A DNA stretch of 64,000 bases from Quatrionicoccus australiensis (lineage in GTDB: Bacteria > Pseudomonadota > Gammaproteobacteria > Burkholderiales > Rhodocyclaceae): the NCBI RefSeq assembly GCF_020510425.1, contig NZ_JAHBAH010000001.1:186001-250000 (forward strand), in the 5' to 3' direction. Below, in pieces: positions 17,838 to 26,331 of the stretch. Within the stretch, counting starts at the first letter, position 1, and every line of letters begins with the position of its first letter. The notes below the pieces were generated by a model, which saw nothing but the letters and a program-made list of their open reading frames with translations, did no database searches and was not told the origin of the DNA. A program made the translations under genes and the position numbers.

Positions 17838-17984
17838 AAATAAAAGGGACCAGGCTCAAATTATTCCAGGGGTAGGCCAGCGAGGGGGGAACCGAGGTGA
17901 CGGGGCATGAAGGACTGCCTATCAAGTTAAATCGGGCCTGGCCCATTTAATTACCTTTAATTAAGCCTGGCCCCTTTAATTAAA
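17838..17984. repeat. REP-like cluster, three copies of an AT-flanked GGGxCCAGGC motif
   Basis: One copy near 17838-17865 (TAAAAGGGACCAGGCTC) and two inverted copies near 17926-17953 and 17956-17984 (AAGCCTGGCCCCTTTAATTA and a close variant). Similar motifs flank REP-associated transposase elements in many proteobacteria. No transposase gene is here. It occupies the gap between the HEPN-like and HNH genes. Confidence 0.55.
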
Positions 17985-18139
17985 AAACCGACCAACCAAT
18001 ATCGCCATTGCGTATTCAGACAGCCTACTGAAGAATACTCACAGTGAATTAAGCGACAAACTCCAAACCCTACACATTCCGAGCACAGGAATGCATATTG
18101 GATACACGGGTTAAATAGCCATTGGGAACGCCGAAAAAT

Positions 18140-19054
18140 ATGAGCGAAAAAAAACATCCCCTAGAATCCGTTCGGCCCGATGTGGCAACAGTATTAGATA
18201 ATGTCACATGCCCATACTGCGGCGAGGACTTGACCGTTTCAAGTCACAACACGGAGCACGTAGTTGGCCGACTATTTGTTCCAAAAGGCAAGCTTAACCA
18301 AAGTTGGAATCTGATTCTCAACTCTTGTGTTAAATGCAACACAATCAAGTCAAGTTTAGAAGATGACATTTCATCAATCACCATGCAGCCCAATAACGCA
18401 GGATCCTTCGCAATAGATGATGAAAAATTAAAAGCGGAGGCACAGCGAAAACTAAAAAGTATAAGTCGGCGCAGTAAAAAAGAAGTCAGATTGAGCCATG
18501 AAACCATTGAATTTACAGCCGGAAGTAAGTTTGATTTACATCTATCTGGCAATTTTATTGCCCCTCCACAAATAGACGACCATAGAGTTTACGAGCTTGC
18601 GCGTTTTCAGCTTGGCGGCCTATTTTATTTTCTCACATACAACCCGGAGTCTAGAAAAGGTGGTTATTGGACAGGGGGCTTTCACCCCCTTCATTACACG
18701 ATTCGCGATGACTGGGGAAACGAGTTGATTGTGGCATTTATGCACGCAGTTAAAACATGGGAACTACGCCTTGTGGCAGAAATCGCAGATGGCTTCTTCA
18801 AAGTTGCAATCCGTCGTTTTGCTGCAGGGGACTGCTGGTCATGGGCTCTTGAATGGAACCACAACTATCGGCTCGTTGGCTTTTTTGGTGATCGCAAGTA
18901 CGCTGAGGATATGGTTAGAACATTTCCGCCGCTAAATACCCGTAGGATTGCCGAGAACCACTCTGACTACGTTGCAATACGAAAGCATAAAAAATTGGAC
19001 AAAGATCAAGACATATTATTCTCTGACAGCACCACATACCCCCCAAAGAATTGA
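18140..19054 (+). CDS. HNH endonuclease-domain protein
   Basis: This 304-residue protein with clearly lower GC carries an N-terminal HNH nuclease module: CPYCGEDL (first Cys pair, near residue 25), NTEHVVGRLFVP (His-containing core) and LILNSCVKCNTIKS (second Cys pair). The C-terminal 200 residues are of unknown fold and rich in aromatics. The ATG at 18140 is chosen over a TTG at 18122; there is no strong ribosome binding site. Composition unlike the neighbours and its position beside a HEPN-like gene and a toxin-antitoxin pair suggest acquired defence or mobile DNA. The target is unknown. Confidence 0.8.
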   Translation: MSEKKHPLESVRPDVATVLDNVTCPYCGEDLTVSSHNTEHVVGRLFVPKGKLNQSWNLILNSCVKCNTIKSSLEDDISSITMQPNNAGSFAIDDEKLKAEAQRKLKSISRRSKKEVRLSHETIEFTAGSKFDLHLSGNFIAPPQIDDHRVYELARFQLGGLFYFLTYNPESRKGGYWTGGFHPLHYTIRDDWGNELIVAFMHAVKTWELRLVAEIADGFFKVAIRRFAAGDCWSWALEWNHNYRLVGFFGDRKYAEDMVRTFPPLNTRRIAENHSDYVAIRKHKKLDKDQDILFSDSTTYPPKN

Positions 19055-19091
19055 TTCGAATACAAAGAGAATCAAAGGGGCACCAGAGACA

Positions 19092-19490
19092 CTATTCCCC
19101 TGCAGCCAAATCCGCCACAGCGTAGTTCAACTGGCGTTGATGTTTGACGGCGAGTAGCACCGCTTCCGTCTCGGCATGCGCATAGAGCACGATATGTTGG
19201 CCGACGACATACTCCCGCAGGTAGGGCAATCCCGCTTGTTCGGCCAAGTTCAGGACTGTCTCCGATTTCAGCCGGGCTTGCGCTGATTTCGCCATCAGAA
19301 ACCTGGCCGGTCGTCCGCCGGCTGGTGACCATGCCAGCACAGCGATCATCTCCCGCAGATCGGCTTTCAACCTGGCGAACCGGGAATCGGCGGTATCCGC
19401 GTCCTGAGTCTGGAAGAATTGATGAATGCTTTCCAGATTGGCCAGAAAGTTGGGCGTTGCCTCGACTTTGGCATTGTTCGGCAGCGCCAT
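19092..19490 (-). CDS. RelE/ParE-type toxin of a type II toxin-antitoxin system
   Basis: This 132-residue protein has the RelE/ParE superfamily layout: N-terminal helices (NFLANLESIHQFF), a central strand with GRPARFLM, and a C-terminal sheet with LPYLREYVVGQHIVLYAH ending in a hydrophobic strand. It starts 3 bp after the antitoxin stop, the usual antitoxin-first order. Whether it acts as an mRNA interferase or a gyrase poison cannot be decided here. Confidence 0.8.
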   Translation of the reverse strand: MALPNNAKVEATPNFLANLESIHQFFQTQDADTADSRFARLKADLREMIAVLAWSPAGGRPARFLMAKSAQARLKSETVLNLAEQAGLPYLREYVVGQHIVLYAHAETEAVLLAVKHQRQLNYAVADLAAGE

Positions 19491-19493
19491 GCT

Positions 19494-19769
19494 TCAGGCC
19501 AGGGCTTTCAGAAGTTCGGCATTCGACACGCGCTGACCGGCCAACACCTCGCGCAGGCCGGTTTCCGCCTCGGACAGCAGCACCAGGTTGGCGTGTTCCG
19601 CTTCCAGCGCATGGTAGTAATCCAGCTTTTTGGCGTCGACGATGGCGACATAGGCGGTGCCGTTCTTGGTCAGCAGCTTTTCCGCGCCGGCGACGACTTC
19701 ATCGGACAATTCAGTCAGGCGTGCGCGGGCTTCGCTGATCGGAACGACATCCTGGGCGCTGAAAGTCAT
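19494..19769 (-). CDS. Phd/YefM-type antitoxin
   Basis: This 91-residue protein opens with the Phd/YefM DNA-binding element (VVPISEARARLTELSDEV) and continues KLLTKNGTAYVAIVDAKK. The C-terminal helix should bind and neutralise the toxin. AAGGAATCAA precedes the ATG, and a perfect palindrome lies 12 bp upstream of the start, the expected autoregulatory site. Confidence 0.85.
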   Translation of the reverse strand: MTFSAQDVVPISEARARLTELSDEVVAGAEKLLTKNGTAYVAIVDAKKLDYYHALEAEHANLVLLSEAETGLREVLAGQRVSNAELLKALA

Positions 19770-19780
19770 GATTTGATTCC

Positions 19781-19796
19781 TTAACGAATACGTTAA
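19781..19796 (-). promoter_or_regulatory. Palindromic operator of the toxin-antitoxin pair
   Basis: TTAACG-AATA-CGTTAA is a perfect 6-bp inverted repeat with a 4-bp spacer directly upstream of the antitoxin ribosome binding site. Phd-type antitoxins repress their own promoter through such palindromes. Confidence 0.65.
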
Positions 19797-20105
19797 CGTC
19801 TAGTGTAGCAGACCCGCCGGGATCGCTTTTGTTGCGGCTTTTGTTGCGGCTTTCGTTTTCGGTCATTCCACCGGTCAACCGGAAAATTTGGCCAAAAATC
19901 GAAAAACGTTTTCGCCTGGCTACGGCCGAAACGCAACGAACAACTTGGCAAACATCAGGCGACCCACCAACGCACTTCCCCGGTGCCGGCAATGCACCGC
20001 CGGCGTGCCCGTACCGCCCCCGCTTGCCTCCTGAGCGGCACTTTCACGCATGGAACAAACATTGCGTGACTCGCAGCGAACACAGGAAACCACCGGGAGA
20101 ACAGC

Positions 20106-20306
20106 ATGACTTGCCGACTCAACGAAGAAACCATGTTCTGGCTGCGCCTTGCCGCTTTTGCCCATTTGTCCGAACAAGTGCTGTGCACCGGCGCTTCTCT
20201 GGCCGATGCCGAGGAACTGCTGTTTGGCTGGCGCCTGCCGGGTGACTTGCCGTCGCGTTTCGCCTGCCTGACCGGCGGTGTGGCGAATGCGACAAACCCT
20301 GCTTGA
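20106..20306 (+). CDS. Small hypothetical protein (66 aa)
   Basis: A possible gene with a good GGGAGA ribosome binding site 7 bases before the ATG. The 66-residue product is acidic to neutral (FWLRLAAFAHLSEQVLCTG, DAEELLFGWRLPGD) with no membrane segment and no family I know. It converges on nrdB with 54 bp between them. The flanking stretch 19800-20105 shows no other gene. Support is only the ribosome binding site and a plausible composition. Confidence 0.45.
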   Translation: MTCRLNEETMFWLRLAAFAHLSEQVLCTGASLADAEELLFGWRLPGDLPSRFACLTGGVANATNPA

Positions 20307-20315
20307 GGCCGCCCG

Positions 20316-20352
20316 GCGGATTCAGTCGGCGAGCTGCGCCGCCGAATCCGGC
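20316..20352. terminator. Hairpin in the convergent gap at the nrdB 3' end
   Basis: GGATTC and GAATCC bracket an imperfect GC stem (TCGGCG with CGCCG). There is no T-tract on either strand, so it would be a weak or Rho-assisted terminator at best. Confidence 0.3.
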
Positions 20353-20360
20353 CGGACGGC

Positions 20361-21512
20361 TCAATCCCAGGCCAGCGCCCCACCCGTCTGGTATTCGGTG
20401 ACGCGCGTCTCGAAGAAGTTTTTCTCCTTCCTCAGATTGGCCTGCTCGTCCAGCCAGGGCAGCACGTTTTCGGCGCCGGGGAAAGGTTCCTCGACACCCA
20501 CCTGCCGCGCCCGCCGGTTGGCGACGAAGCGGAATTGCTGGACGTGCAGGTCGGCGTTGTAGCCGAGAATCGGTTCGCGCAGGATGTAGCCGGCGTAGGC
20601 ACGCTCGGCGGCTTCGGCTTCGTCCCAGAGCGTACGCAGGGCCTGCGGGTCGAGTTCCAGGTTTTCTTCCTTGAGCAGTTCGCGCACGACGCGGATGCCG
20701 AAGGCGCAGTGCAGCACCTCGTCGCGCATGATGTATTGCAACTGCTCGGCGGTGCCCTTCATCAGGCCGCGCCGCTGCAGCGCGAAGATCGGCGTGAAAC
20801 CGTTGTAGAACCAGCAGCCTTCGAAGATCACCGCGAAGAAGAAATAGGACAGCGCGAATTCGTGCAGGTTGGCGCGGTCGGTGAGGTCGAAGTCGGCGCG
20901 AATGACGCGCTCCAGCCGCCGATTGGCCAGTGCGATCTTGCCGTGGATTTCGGGCACGACGCGGTAGCGGTTGTAGATTTCCTGCTGGTCGAGGCCGATG
21001 CTTTCGATGCAGTGCTGGTAGGTCCAGGTGTGCAGCGCTTCTTCATAGACCTGGCGGGCCTGGTAGATCTGCAGTTCGGGCGCGCTCATCTTCTCCATCA
21101 CCGCCAGGCCGATGTTGCGCATGGCAAGGATGTCGGAGGTGGTCAGGTAGGCGAGCACGTTCTCGAAGACGTGGCGCTCGGCCGGGCTGAGCTTGTGGTG
21201 GTAGTCGTGCACGTCCTGCGCCATGCCGATTTCGAGCGGTGTCCAGTGGTTGCGGTTGGCCTTGAGGAAGAACTCCCAGGCCCACGGGTACTTGAACGGC
21301 GCTAGCTGGTTGATGTCGGCCTTGCCATTGACGATGCGCTTGTCCGCCGCGTTGACCGGCGCCAGGGCCGGCGTGCCGACTTGATCAGGAATGGCCGGCG
21401 CCACGCGGTCGACCGCGGTTTTTGCGGCATTTTCAAGGTTGACCGCCGGGCTTTGCGGGGCGGCGGGTTGCGACGGGGTGTCCCAGTCGTCGAAGCGGAA
21501 GGCGGCATTCAT
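20361..21512 (-). CDS. nrdB: Ribonucleotide reductase class I beta subunit
   Basis: This 383-residue protein is the radical-generating subunit. Metal ligands are visible in DVHDYHHKLSPAERH, EEALHTWTY (Glu, His and the tyrosyl-radical Tyr at +4 from His), FFAVIFEGC and RDEVLHCAF. The start is the ATG at 21512 with GAGG upstream; the longer open frame to 21698 lies in the neighbour. The first 75 residues are a Pro- and Ala-rich extension not found in E. coli NrdB, and their DNA holds a GTCGAC-type element. It is the last gene of the riboswitch-led unit. Confidence 0.95.
   Translation of the reverse strand: MNAAFRFDDWDTPSQPAAPQSPAVNLENAAKTAVDRVAPAIPDQVGTPALAPVNAADKRIVNGKADINQLAPFKYPWAWEFFLKANRNHWTPLEIGMAQDVHDYHHKLSPAERHVFENVLAYLTTSDILAMRNIGLAVMEKMSAPELQIYQARQVYEEALHTWTYQHCIESIGLDQQEIYNRYRVVPEIHGKIALANRRLERVIRADFDLTDRANLHEFALSYFFFAVIFEGCWFYNGFTPIFALQRRGLMKGTAEQLQYIMRDEVLHCAFGIRVVRELLKEENLELDPQALRTLWDEAEAAERAYAGYILREPILGYNADLHVQQFRFVANRRARQVGVEEPFPGAENVLPWLDEQANLRKEKNFFETRVTEYQTGGALAWD
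21405..21447. repeat. GTCGAC-bounded element inside the nrdB N-terminal extension
   Basis: GCGGTCGACCGCGG, T5, GCGGCA, T4, CAAGG, TTGACCGCC. Both arms and the A/T core of the intergenic copies are kept, with one arm mutated from GTCGAC to GTTGAC. It is translated within the linker that precedes the nrdB catalytic domain (VNLENAAKTAVDRV). Confidence 0.6.
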
Positions 21513-21531
21513 GATGGTTTGAACCTCGGTG

Positions 21532-23142
21532 TCAGTCGGTGCGAACGGCCCGGAAGCGCTGACGGCGATTCCAGTCCACGTAGAAGATGCCGCCCTCGGC
21601 GGCGGTGAAGCTGTGCAGGCGCTTGCCCTTGAGCGAGACGGCACTCTGCCCCAGCGAGAAATCGAGTTCCGGCTCGCGGCCGCCGCGATTGACGGCAATC
21701 AGCGGCAGGCCGGTTTCACGCGAGCGCTTTTCCCAGACGTCGCCCGGCCCCATGCCCTCGACCGGAGGCCAGTTGGCCGGCGAGAGCAGGATTTGCGCAC
21801 CGCGCGCCGCGAGCTGGGCAGCCGCGTCGGGACGCCAGGCGTCGGCGCAGATCAGCGTGCCGACGGCGATGCCATCGACCATGAAGGGCGTGCCTTCCGT
21901 GCCGGCCAGCGACCAGGCTTCGGCCTGGCCGACCGGGCGCTGCTTGCGGTAGGCGCCGAGAATGCGCCCGCTGCGGTCAATGGCGGCGACGCTGTTGTGG
22001 AGCTTGCCGGTCTGCGCATCGCGCTCGGCGAAACCGACGAAGAGCGCGACGCCGTTGTCACGCGCGATGGCGGCCAGGCTGCTGATCCAGGCATCGGGGA
22101 AAGGCGCGATCCAGTCGGTGCCGACGCGCTTGGCGAAGTTGTAGCCGGTTTCGGCCAGTTCCGGCGTCACCACCCAGTCGGCGCCGTGGCGCACGGCGGC
22201 GCGGATGCCGGCTTCGATGCGCATCCGGTTGCCGGCAATGTCGCCCGGCACGGGATCGAGATGCAGCAAGGCGAGACGCAGATCGCCGGCGGCTTTCGCC
22301 GGGCCGGCCGCGGCGTCGCCGAAGCGCTTGCTGCCGGGCAGGAAATAGCCGTTCTGCTTGCCGAGCGCCTCGACCACCGCCGCGTAGGTCGCCTTGCCGA
22401 TCAGCTCGCCGATGCGGCTGTGACCGCCGGTGTAGGTGGCGCGCGGCGCCGCCGTGCCGGAAACGACGATGATGCTGTCGGTGCCGGTGCCAGTCGCCTG
22501 CACGTCCTTGGTGTAGCTGCTCGGCACCTTGAGGTCTTCGAGCGCCGCCGTCTTGCCCTCGGTGATGGTGATCAGGGCGCGGGCCAGCGCCGCGTCGCTG
22601 AGTTCGATGTTGGCCAGAACCATGATGTTGATGGTGCCGGCAGGTTCCTCTCCTTCGATGTAGGCGCCGGCATCGACGCCGGTGCGGATGGCGTTGCTCT
22701 TCGCCCCGGCCGTGGCCAGCACGGTCACCGTCAGCGGGCCGTGCCGGCGCGTGACGACGGCGAGATTGTCCATGTCGGCCGCTGTGGACATCTCGGCGAC
22801 GGCGGCCGGCGGCAGTTGCAGACGACCCGCCGTCGCGGCGCGCCTTTCTTCGCTATAGCGCTTGCCGTCGGCGCCGAGCTTCATCCAGAGCAGCGGATGC
22901 GCCGCCTGGTTGAGCGCAGCGCGCGCCGTGAGCGGGCCATCGCTGGTCGACAAGGCACGCCGTTCGCCAGCAAAGCGCACGACCAGGGTCTTTTCCCAGA
23001 GGCCGTCGCGCTCGCTACGGTCGACCTGCGCCGTGGCACCGATTTCGGCCGGCAAATCGAGGTCGACCGCCAGGGCGATGGCAGGCAGCGCCAGCAACAG
23101 GGCCAGCGCCGGACGCAGGCAGGAAGCGAAGAAGGATTTCAT
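21532..23142 (-). CDS. Secreted CbiZ (adenosylcobinamide amidohydrolase)-nitrilase fusion
   Basis: This 536-residue two-domain protein has an N-terminal signal peptide (residues 1-25, AIALA-V). Residues about 35-265 match CbiZ (STSDGPLTARAALNQA, RTGVDAGAYIEGEEPAGTINI, YTGGHSRIGELIGKA), the enzyme that cuts adenosylcobinamide to adenosylcobyric acid in B12 salvage. Residues about 285-530 are a carbon-nitrogen hydrolase with the Glu-Lys-Cys triad at about E328 (TPELAETGY), K400 (AYRKQ) and C432 (TLICADAWRPD). It sits between nrdA and nrdB, 20 bp from nrdB, under a cobalamin riboswitch. A periplasmic CbiZ would be unusual. The joint substrate is unknown; two-step amide cleavage of corrinoid side chains is a guess. 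Confidence 0.85.
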   Translation of the reverse strand: MKSFFASCLRPALALLLALPAIALAVDLDLPAEIGATAQVDRSERDGLWEKTLVVRFAGERRALSTSDGPLTARAALNQAAHPLLWMKLGADGKRYSEERRAATAGRLQLPPAAVAEMSTAADMDNLAVVTRRHGPLTVTVLATAGAKSNAIRTGVDAGAYIEGEEPAGTINIMVLANIELSDAALARALITITEGKTAALEDLKVPSSYTKDVQATGTGTDSIIVVSGTAAPRATYTGGHSRIGELIGKATYAAVVEALGKQNGYFLPGSKRFGDAAAGPAKAAGDLRLALLHLDPVPGDIAGNRMRIEAGIRAAVRHGADWVVTPELAETGYNFAKRVGTDWIAPFPDAWISSLAAIARDNGVALFVGFAERDAQTGKLHNSVAAIDRSGRILGAYRKQRPVGQAEAWSLAGTEGTPFMVDGIAVGTLICADAWRPDAAAQLAARGAQILLSPANWPPVEGMGPGDVWEKRSRETGLPLIAVNRGGREPELDFSLGQSAVSLKGKRLHSFTAAEGGIFYVDWNRRQRFRAVRTD

Positions 23143-23194
23143 CGAAATGTCTCGTGATACGGAAAGGCGGCAAGCTTAACCCGGCCGGCAACGC

Positions 23195-23364
23195 ACCCCC
23201 TCCTCTTCAAGGGGGTGGAGGCGGGGTTTGGCAGAGCACTGCTCTGCCCCGCCGGAACGGGCTGGCTGTGCAAAGCCAGCCCTCCGACAGGGGGGATGGG
23301 TCTCGCCGAGCAGACGCAATGCGACCCATCCCCCTCCCTGCCTCCCCCTTGAAGGGGGAGGAGT
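23195..23364. repeat. Multi-hairpin inverted-repeat element between nrdA and the CbiZ gene
   Basis: About 170 bp with nested inverted repeats: an outer pair (CCTCTTCAAGGGGG and CCCCCTTGAAGGGGG), GGCAGAGCA/TGCTCTGCC, GGCTGGCTTT-like/AAAGCCAGCC, and GGGGGATGGGTC/GACCCATCCCCC. It fills the 240-bp gap inside the operon and would fold strongly in the transcript, so it may lower or process downstream mRNA. Confidence 0.7.
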
Positions 23365-23383
23365 TTCGCGGCCGGACTTTTCG

Positions 23384-26155
23384 TCACTGACACGCCTCAC
23401 AAGTCGGATCATCGATCGCACAGAACTTAGGCGCCTCTTCCTGCACCACGGAGTCGTCGCGCCCGCCCGCCTTCTCGGCCTGGCTGGCGCCGAGCGTGCG
23501 CAGGTAGTAGGTGGTTTTCAGGCCGCGCGTCCAGGCCAGCTTGTAGATCTCATCGAGTTTCTTGCCGGAAGGCAGCGCCAGATAGAGGTTCAGCGATTGC
23601 GCCTGGTCGATCCATTTCTGCCGGCGCGCTGCCGCTTCGATCAGCCACACCGGGTCGATCTCGAAGGCCGTCGCGTAGCGGGCCTTGAGTTCGTCCGGCA
23701 CGCGCTCGATGCGGGCCAGCGAGCCGTCGAAATACTTGAGGTCGGCGACCATCACTTCGTCCCACAGATCGAGCGCTTTCAGGTCGCGAACCAGCGCGTC
23801 ATTCACCACGGTGAACTCGCCGGAGAGGTTGGATTTGACGTAGATGTTCTGGTAGGTCGGCTCGATGCTGGCCGAGACGCCGACGATATTGGAGATGGTC
23901 GCGGTCGGCGCAATCGCCACGCAGTTGGAATTGCGCATGCCGTAACGGGCGATGCGTTCCTTGAGCGCGTTCCAGTCGAGACTGGATTCCCGATTTACCT
24001 CGAGATAGCCGCCCCGCCCTGCCTCCAGCAGCCGGATCGAATCAAGCGGCAAAATGCCCTGGTCCCACAGGCTGCCGGTGAAGCTCGAATAACGGCCACG
24101 CTCGCGGGCCAGTTCGCTCGATGCCGAGTAGGCGTGGTAGCAGACGGCTTCCATGGTCTGGTCGGCGAACTCCACCGCAGCGGTCGACGCGTAAGGCAGG
24201 CCGATTTCGTACAGGCAATCGGCAAAACCCATGATGCCGAGGCCGACCGGGCGATGCCGCAGGTTGGCGTTGCGCGCCTTGGGCGTCGCGTAGAAGTTGA
24301 TGTCGACCACGTTGTCGAGCATGCGCAGCGCGGTGTTGATCGTGCGCGCCAGTTTGGCCTGGTCGAGTTGGCCGTCCTTCAGATGCGCCAGCAGATTGAC
24401 CGAACCGAGATTGCAGACGGCAGTTTCCGAGTCGGACGTGTTCAGCGTGATCTCGGTACACAGATTCGAGCTATGCACGACACCGACGTGCTGCTGCGGC
24501 GAGCGCAGGTTGCAGGCATCCTTGAAGGTGATCCACGGATGGCCGGTTTCGAAGAGCATGGTCAGCATCTTGCGCCACAGTTGGACAGCGGGGATTCTCT
24601 TGTGCAGCTTGAGTTGACCGCTGGCCGCCTGCGCTTCGTAGCCGAGGTAGGCGACCTCGAATTCGGCGCCGCACAATTCGTGCAGATCGGGCACGTCGAC
24701 CGGCGAGAACAGCGTCCACTCGGCATTTTCCATGACCCGCCGCATGAACAGATCGGGAATCCAGTTGGCGGTGTTCATGTCGTGCGTGCGGCGGCGCTCG
24801 TCGCCGGTGTTCTTGCGCAGATCGAGGAATTCCTCGATGTCGAGGTGCCAGGTCTCGAGATAGGCACAGACCGCGCCCTTGCGCTTGCCGCCCTGGTTCA
24901 CGGCGACCGCCGTGTCGTTGACCACTTTCAGGAAGGGAATCACGCCCTGGCTCTGGCCGTTGGTGCCCTTGATCCGGCTGCCCAGCGAACGCACCGGCGT
25001 CCAGTCGTTGCCGAGGCCGCCGGCGTACTTCTGCAGCAGGGCGTTTTCCTTGATCGATTGATAGATGCCTTCGAGATCGTCGGCCACCGTCGTCAGGTAG
25101 CACGACGACAGTTGCGAATGCAGCGTCCCGCTGTTGAACAGCGTCGGCGTCGAGCACATGAAATCGAAACTCGAAATCAGGTCGTAGAACTCGATGGCGC
25201 GCGCTTCGCGGTCGATTTCGTTGAGCGCCAGGCCCATCGCGACACGCATGAAGAAAATCTGCGGCAACTCGATGCGCCGCCCTTCGATGTGCAGGAAGTA
25301 ACGGTCGTACAGCGTCTGCAGGCCGAGGTAGCCGAACTGCAGGTCGCGCTCGGGTTTCAGCGCGGCAGCAAGGCGCGGCAGATCGTAGGTGGCAAGGCGC
25401 GGATCGAGCAGTTCGGCGGCGATGCCCTGCTTGATGAAAACGGGCAGATATTCGCCGTTGACCGCTGCGAGTTCGTCCAGCGTCACCGGCCGGCCGAGCA
25501 CTTCGCGGCCCAGGCTGGCCAGCAGCAGGCGGGCGGTAACCTGGTTGTAGGCCGGCTCGCGCTCGATCAAGGTGCGCGCGGCAAGGATCAGCGCCTGGTA
25601 AACGTCGGCCAGCGGCACGCCGTCGTAGAGATTCTTCAGGGCGCTGTCGAAGATGGCCCGGGCCGAAACCACGTCACCCAGACCGGCACAGGCGGCTTCG
25701 CAATTCTTCAGCAACAAGGAGCGGTCGAGCGGCTTGCGCACGCCGTCGTCGAGCACATGCAGTTCGGCAACGCTGACCTCCTCGAGCTGGCTGGCCGCCC
25801 GCTCGGCGGCGCGGCGTTCGCGGTAGAGCACGTAAGCGCGCGCCACGTCGTGTTCGCCGGCGCGCATCAGCGCCAGTTCGACCTGGTCCTGGATGTCCTC
25901 GATATGCACCGTGCCGCCGTCCGGCGAGCGCCGGGTCAGCGAATTGACCACCGTCTGGGTCAGGCGGGCGACCAGTTCGCGGATGCGCGAGGACACCGAA
26001 CTCTGGCTGCCTTCGACGGCGAGAAAAGCCTTGCTCAGCGCAACGGCGATCTTGTCGGGATCGAAGGCGACGAGCGCGCCGTTGCGGCGGATGACCTGCA
26101 GGGCAGCTACCGCGAACTGGTTAGCGGCAGAGAGAGACTGGACATTGGATTGCAA
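23384..26155 (-). CDS. nrdA: Ribonucleotide reductase class I alpha subunit
   Basis: This 923-residue protein is the catalytic subunit reducing ribonucleoside diphosphates. An N-terminal ATP-cone lies at about residues 13-105 (RRNGALVAFDPDKI). The barrel has the active-site Cys residues in SQLSSCYLTT, NLCTEITLN and ETAVCNLGSVNL, the radical-path Tyr pair in KTTYYLRT, and the C-terminal redox pair DPTCEACQ. It is longer than E. coli NrdA (761). The start is a TTG at 26155 with GGAGAA 6 bases upstream; the ORF is open to 26254 without a comparable ribosome binding site. It lies 180 bp downstream of a cobalamin riboswitch. Confidence 0.95.
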   Translation of the reverse strand: MQSNVQSLSAANQFAVAALQVIRRNGALVAFDPDKIAVALSKAFLAVEGSQSSVSSRIRELVARLTQTVVNSLTRRSPDGGTVHIEDIQDQVELALMRAGEHDVARAYVLYRERRAAERAASQLEEVSVAELHVLDDGVRKPLDRSLLLKNCEAACAGLGDVVSARAIFDSALKNLYDGVPLADVYQALILAARTLIEREPAYNQVTARLLLASLGREVLGRPVTLDELAAVNGEYLPVFIKQGIAAELLDPRLATYDLPRLAAALKPERDLQFGYLGLQTLYDRYFLHIEGRRIELPQIFFMRVAMGLALNEIDREARAIEFYDLISSFDFMCSTPTLFNSGTLHSQLSSCYLTTVADDLEGIYQSIKENALLQKYAGGLGNDWTPVRSLGSRIKGTNGQSQGVIPFLKVVNDTAVAVNQGGKRKGAVCAYLETWHLDIEEFLDLRKNTGDERRRTHDMNTANWIPDLFMRRVMENAEWTLFSPVDVPDLHELCGAEFEVAYLGYEAQAASGQLKLHKRIPAVQLWRKMLTMLFETGHPWITFKDACNLRSPQQHVGVVHSSNLCTEITLNTSDSETAVCNLGSVNLLAHLKDGQLDQAKLARTINTALRMLDNVVDINFYATPKARNANLRHRPVGLGIMGFADCLYEIGLPYASTAAVEFADQTMEAVCYHAYSASSELARERGRYSSFTGSLWDQGILPLDSIRLLEAGRGGYLEVNRESSLDWNALKERIARYGMRNSNCVAIAPTATISNIVGVSASIEPTYQNIYVKSNLSGEFTVVNDALVRDLKALDLWDEVMVADLKYFDGSLARIERVPDELKARYATAFEIDPVWLIEAAARRQKWIDQAQSLNLYLALPSGKKLDEIYKLAWTRGLKTTYYLRTLGASQAEKAGGRDDSVVQEEAPKFCAIDDPTCEACQ

Positions 26156-26331
26156 GGCGATTCTCCGTATCGGGGGGCGGAGAACCGAGTGCGCGGACCG
26201 TTGGCGCAGGCCGACCGGTGCAACGGGAAGCATCCCGACCACGGCTCGACACAACGGACAAACGGCAAGAGACCACGCAAAAACCTCTCGTCAGGGACAC
26301 CCCGCCCCAAAATCATGAAAAAGGACACATT

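Noticed and set aside
19812..19855. Short tandem TTTTGTTGCGGC repeat upstream of the toxin-antitoxin pair
   Set aside because: Only two to three imperfect units; no function can be supported.
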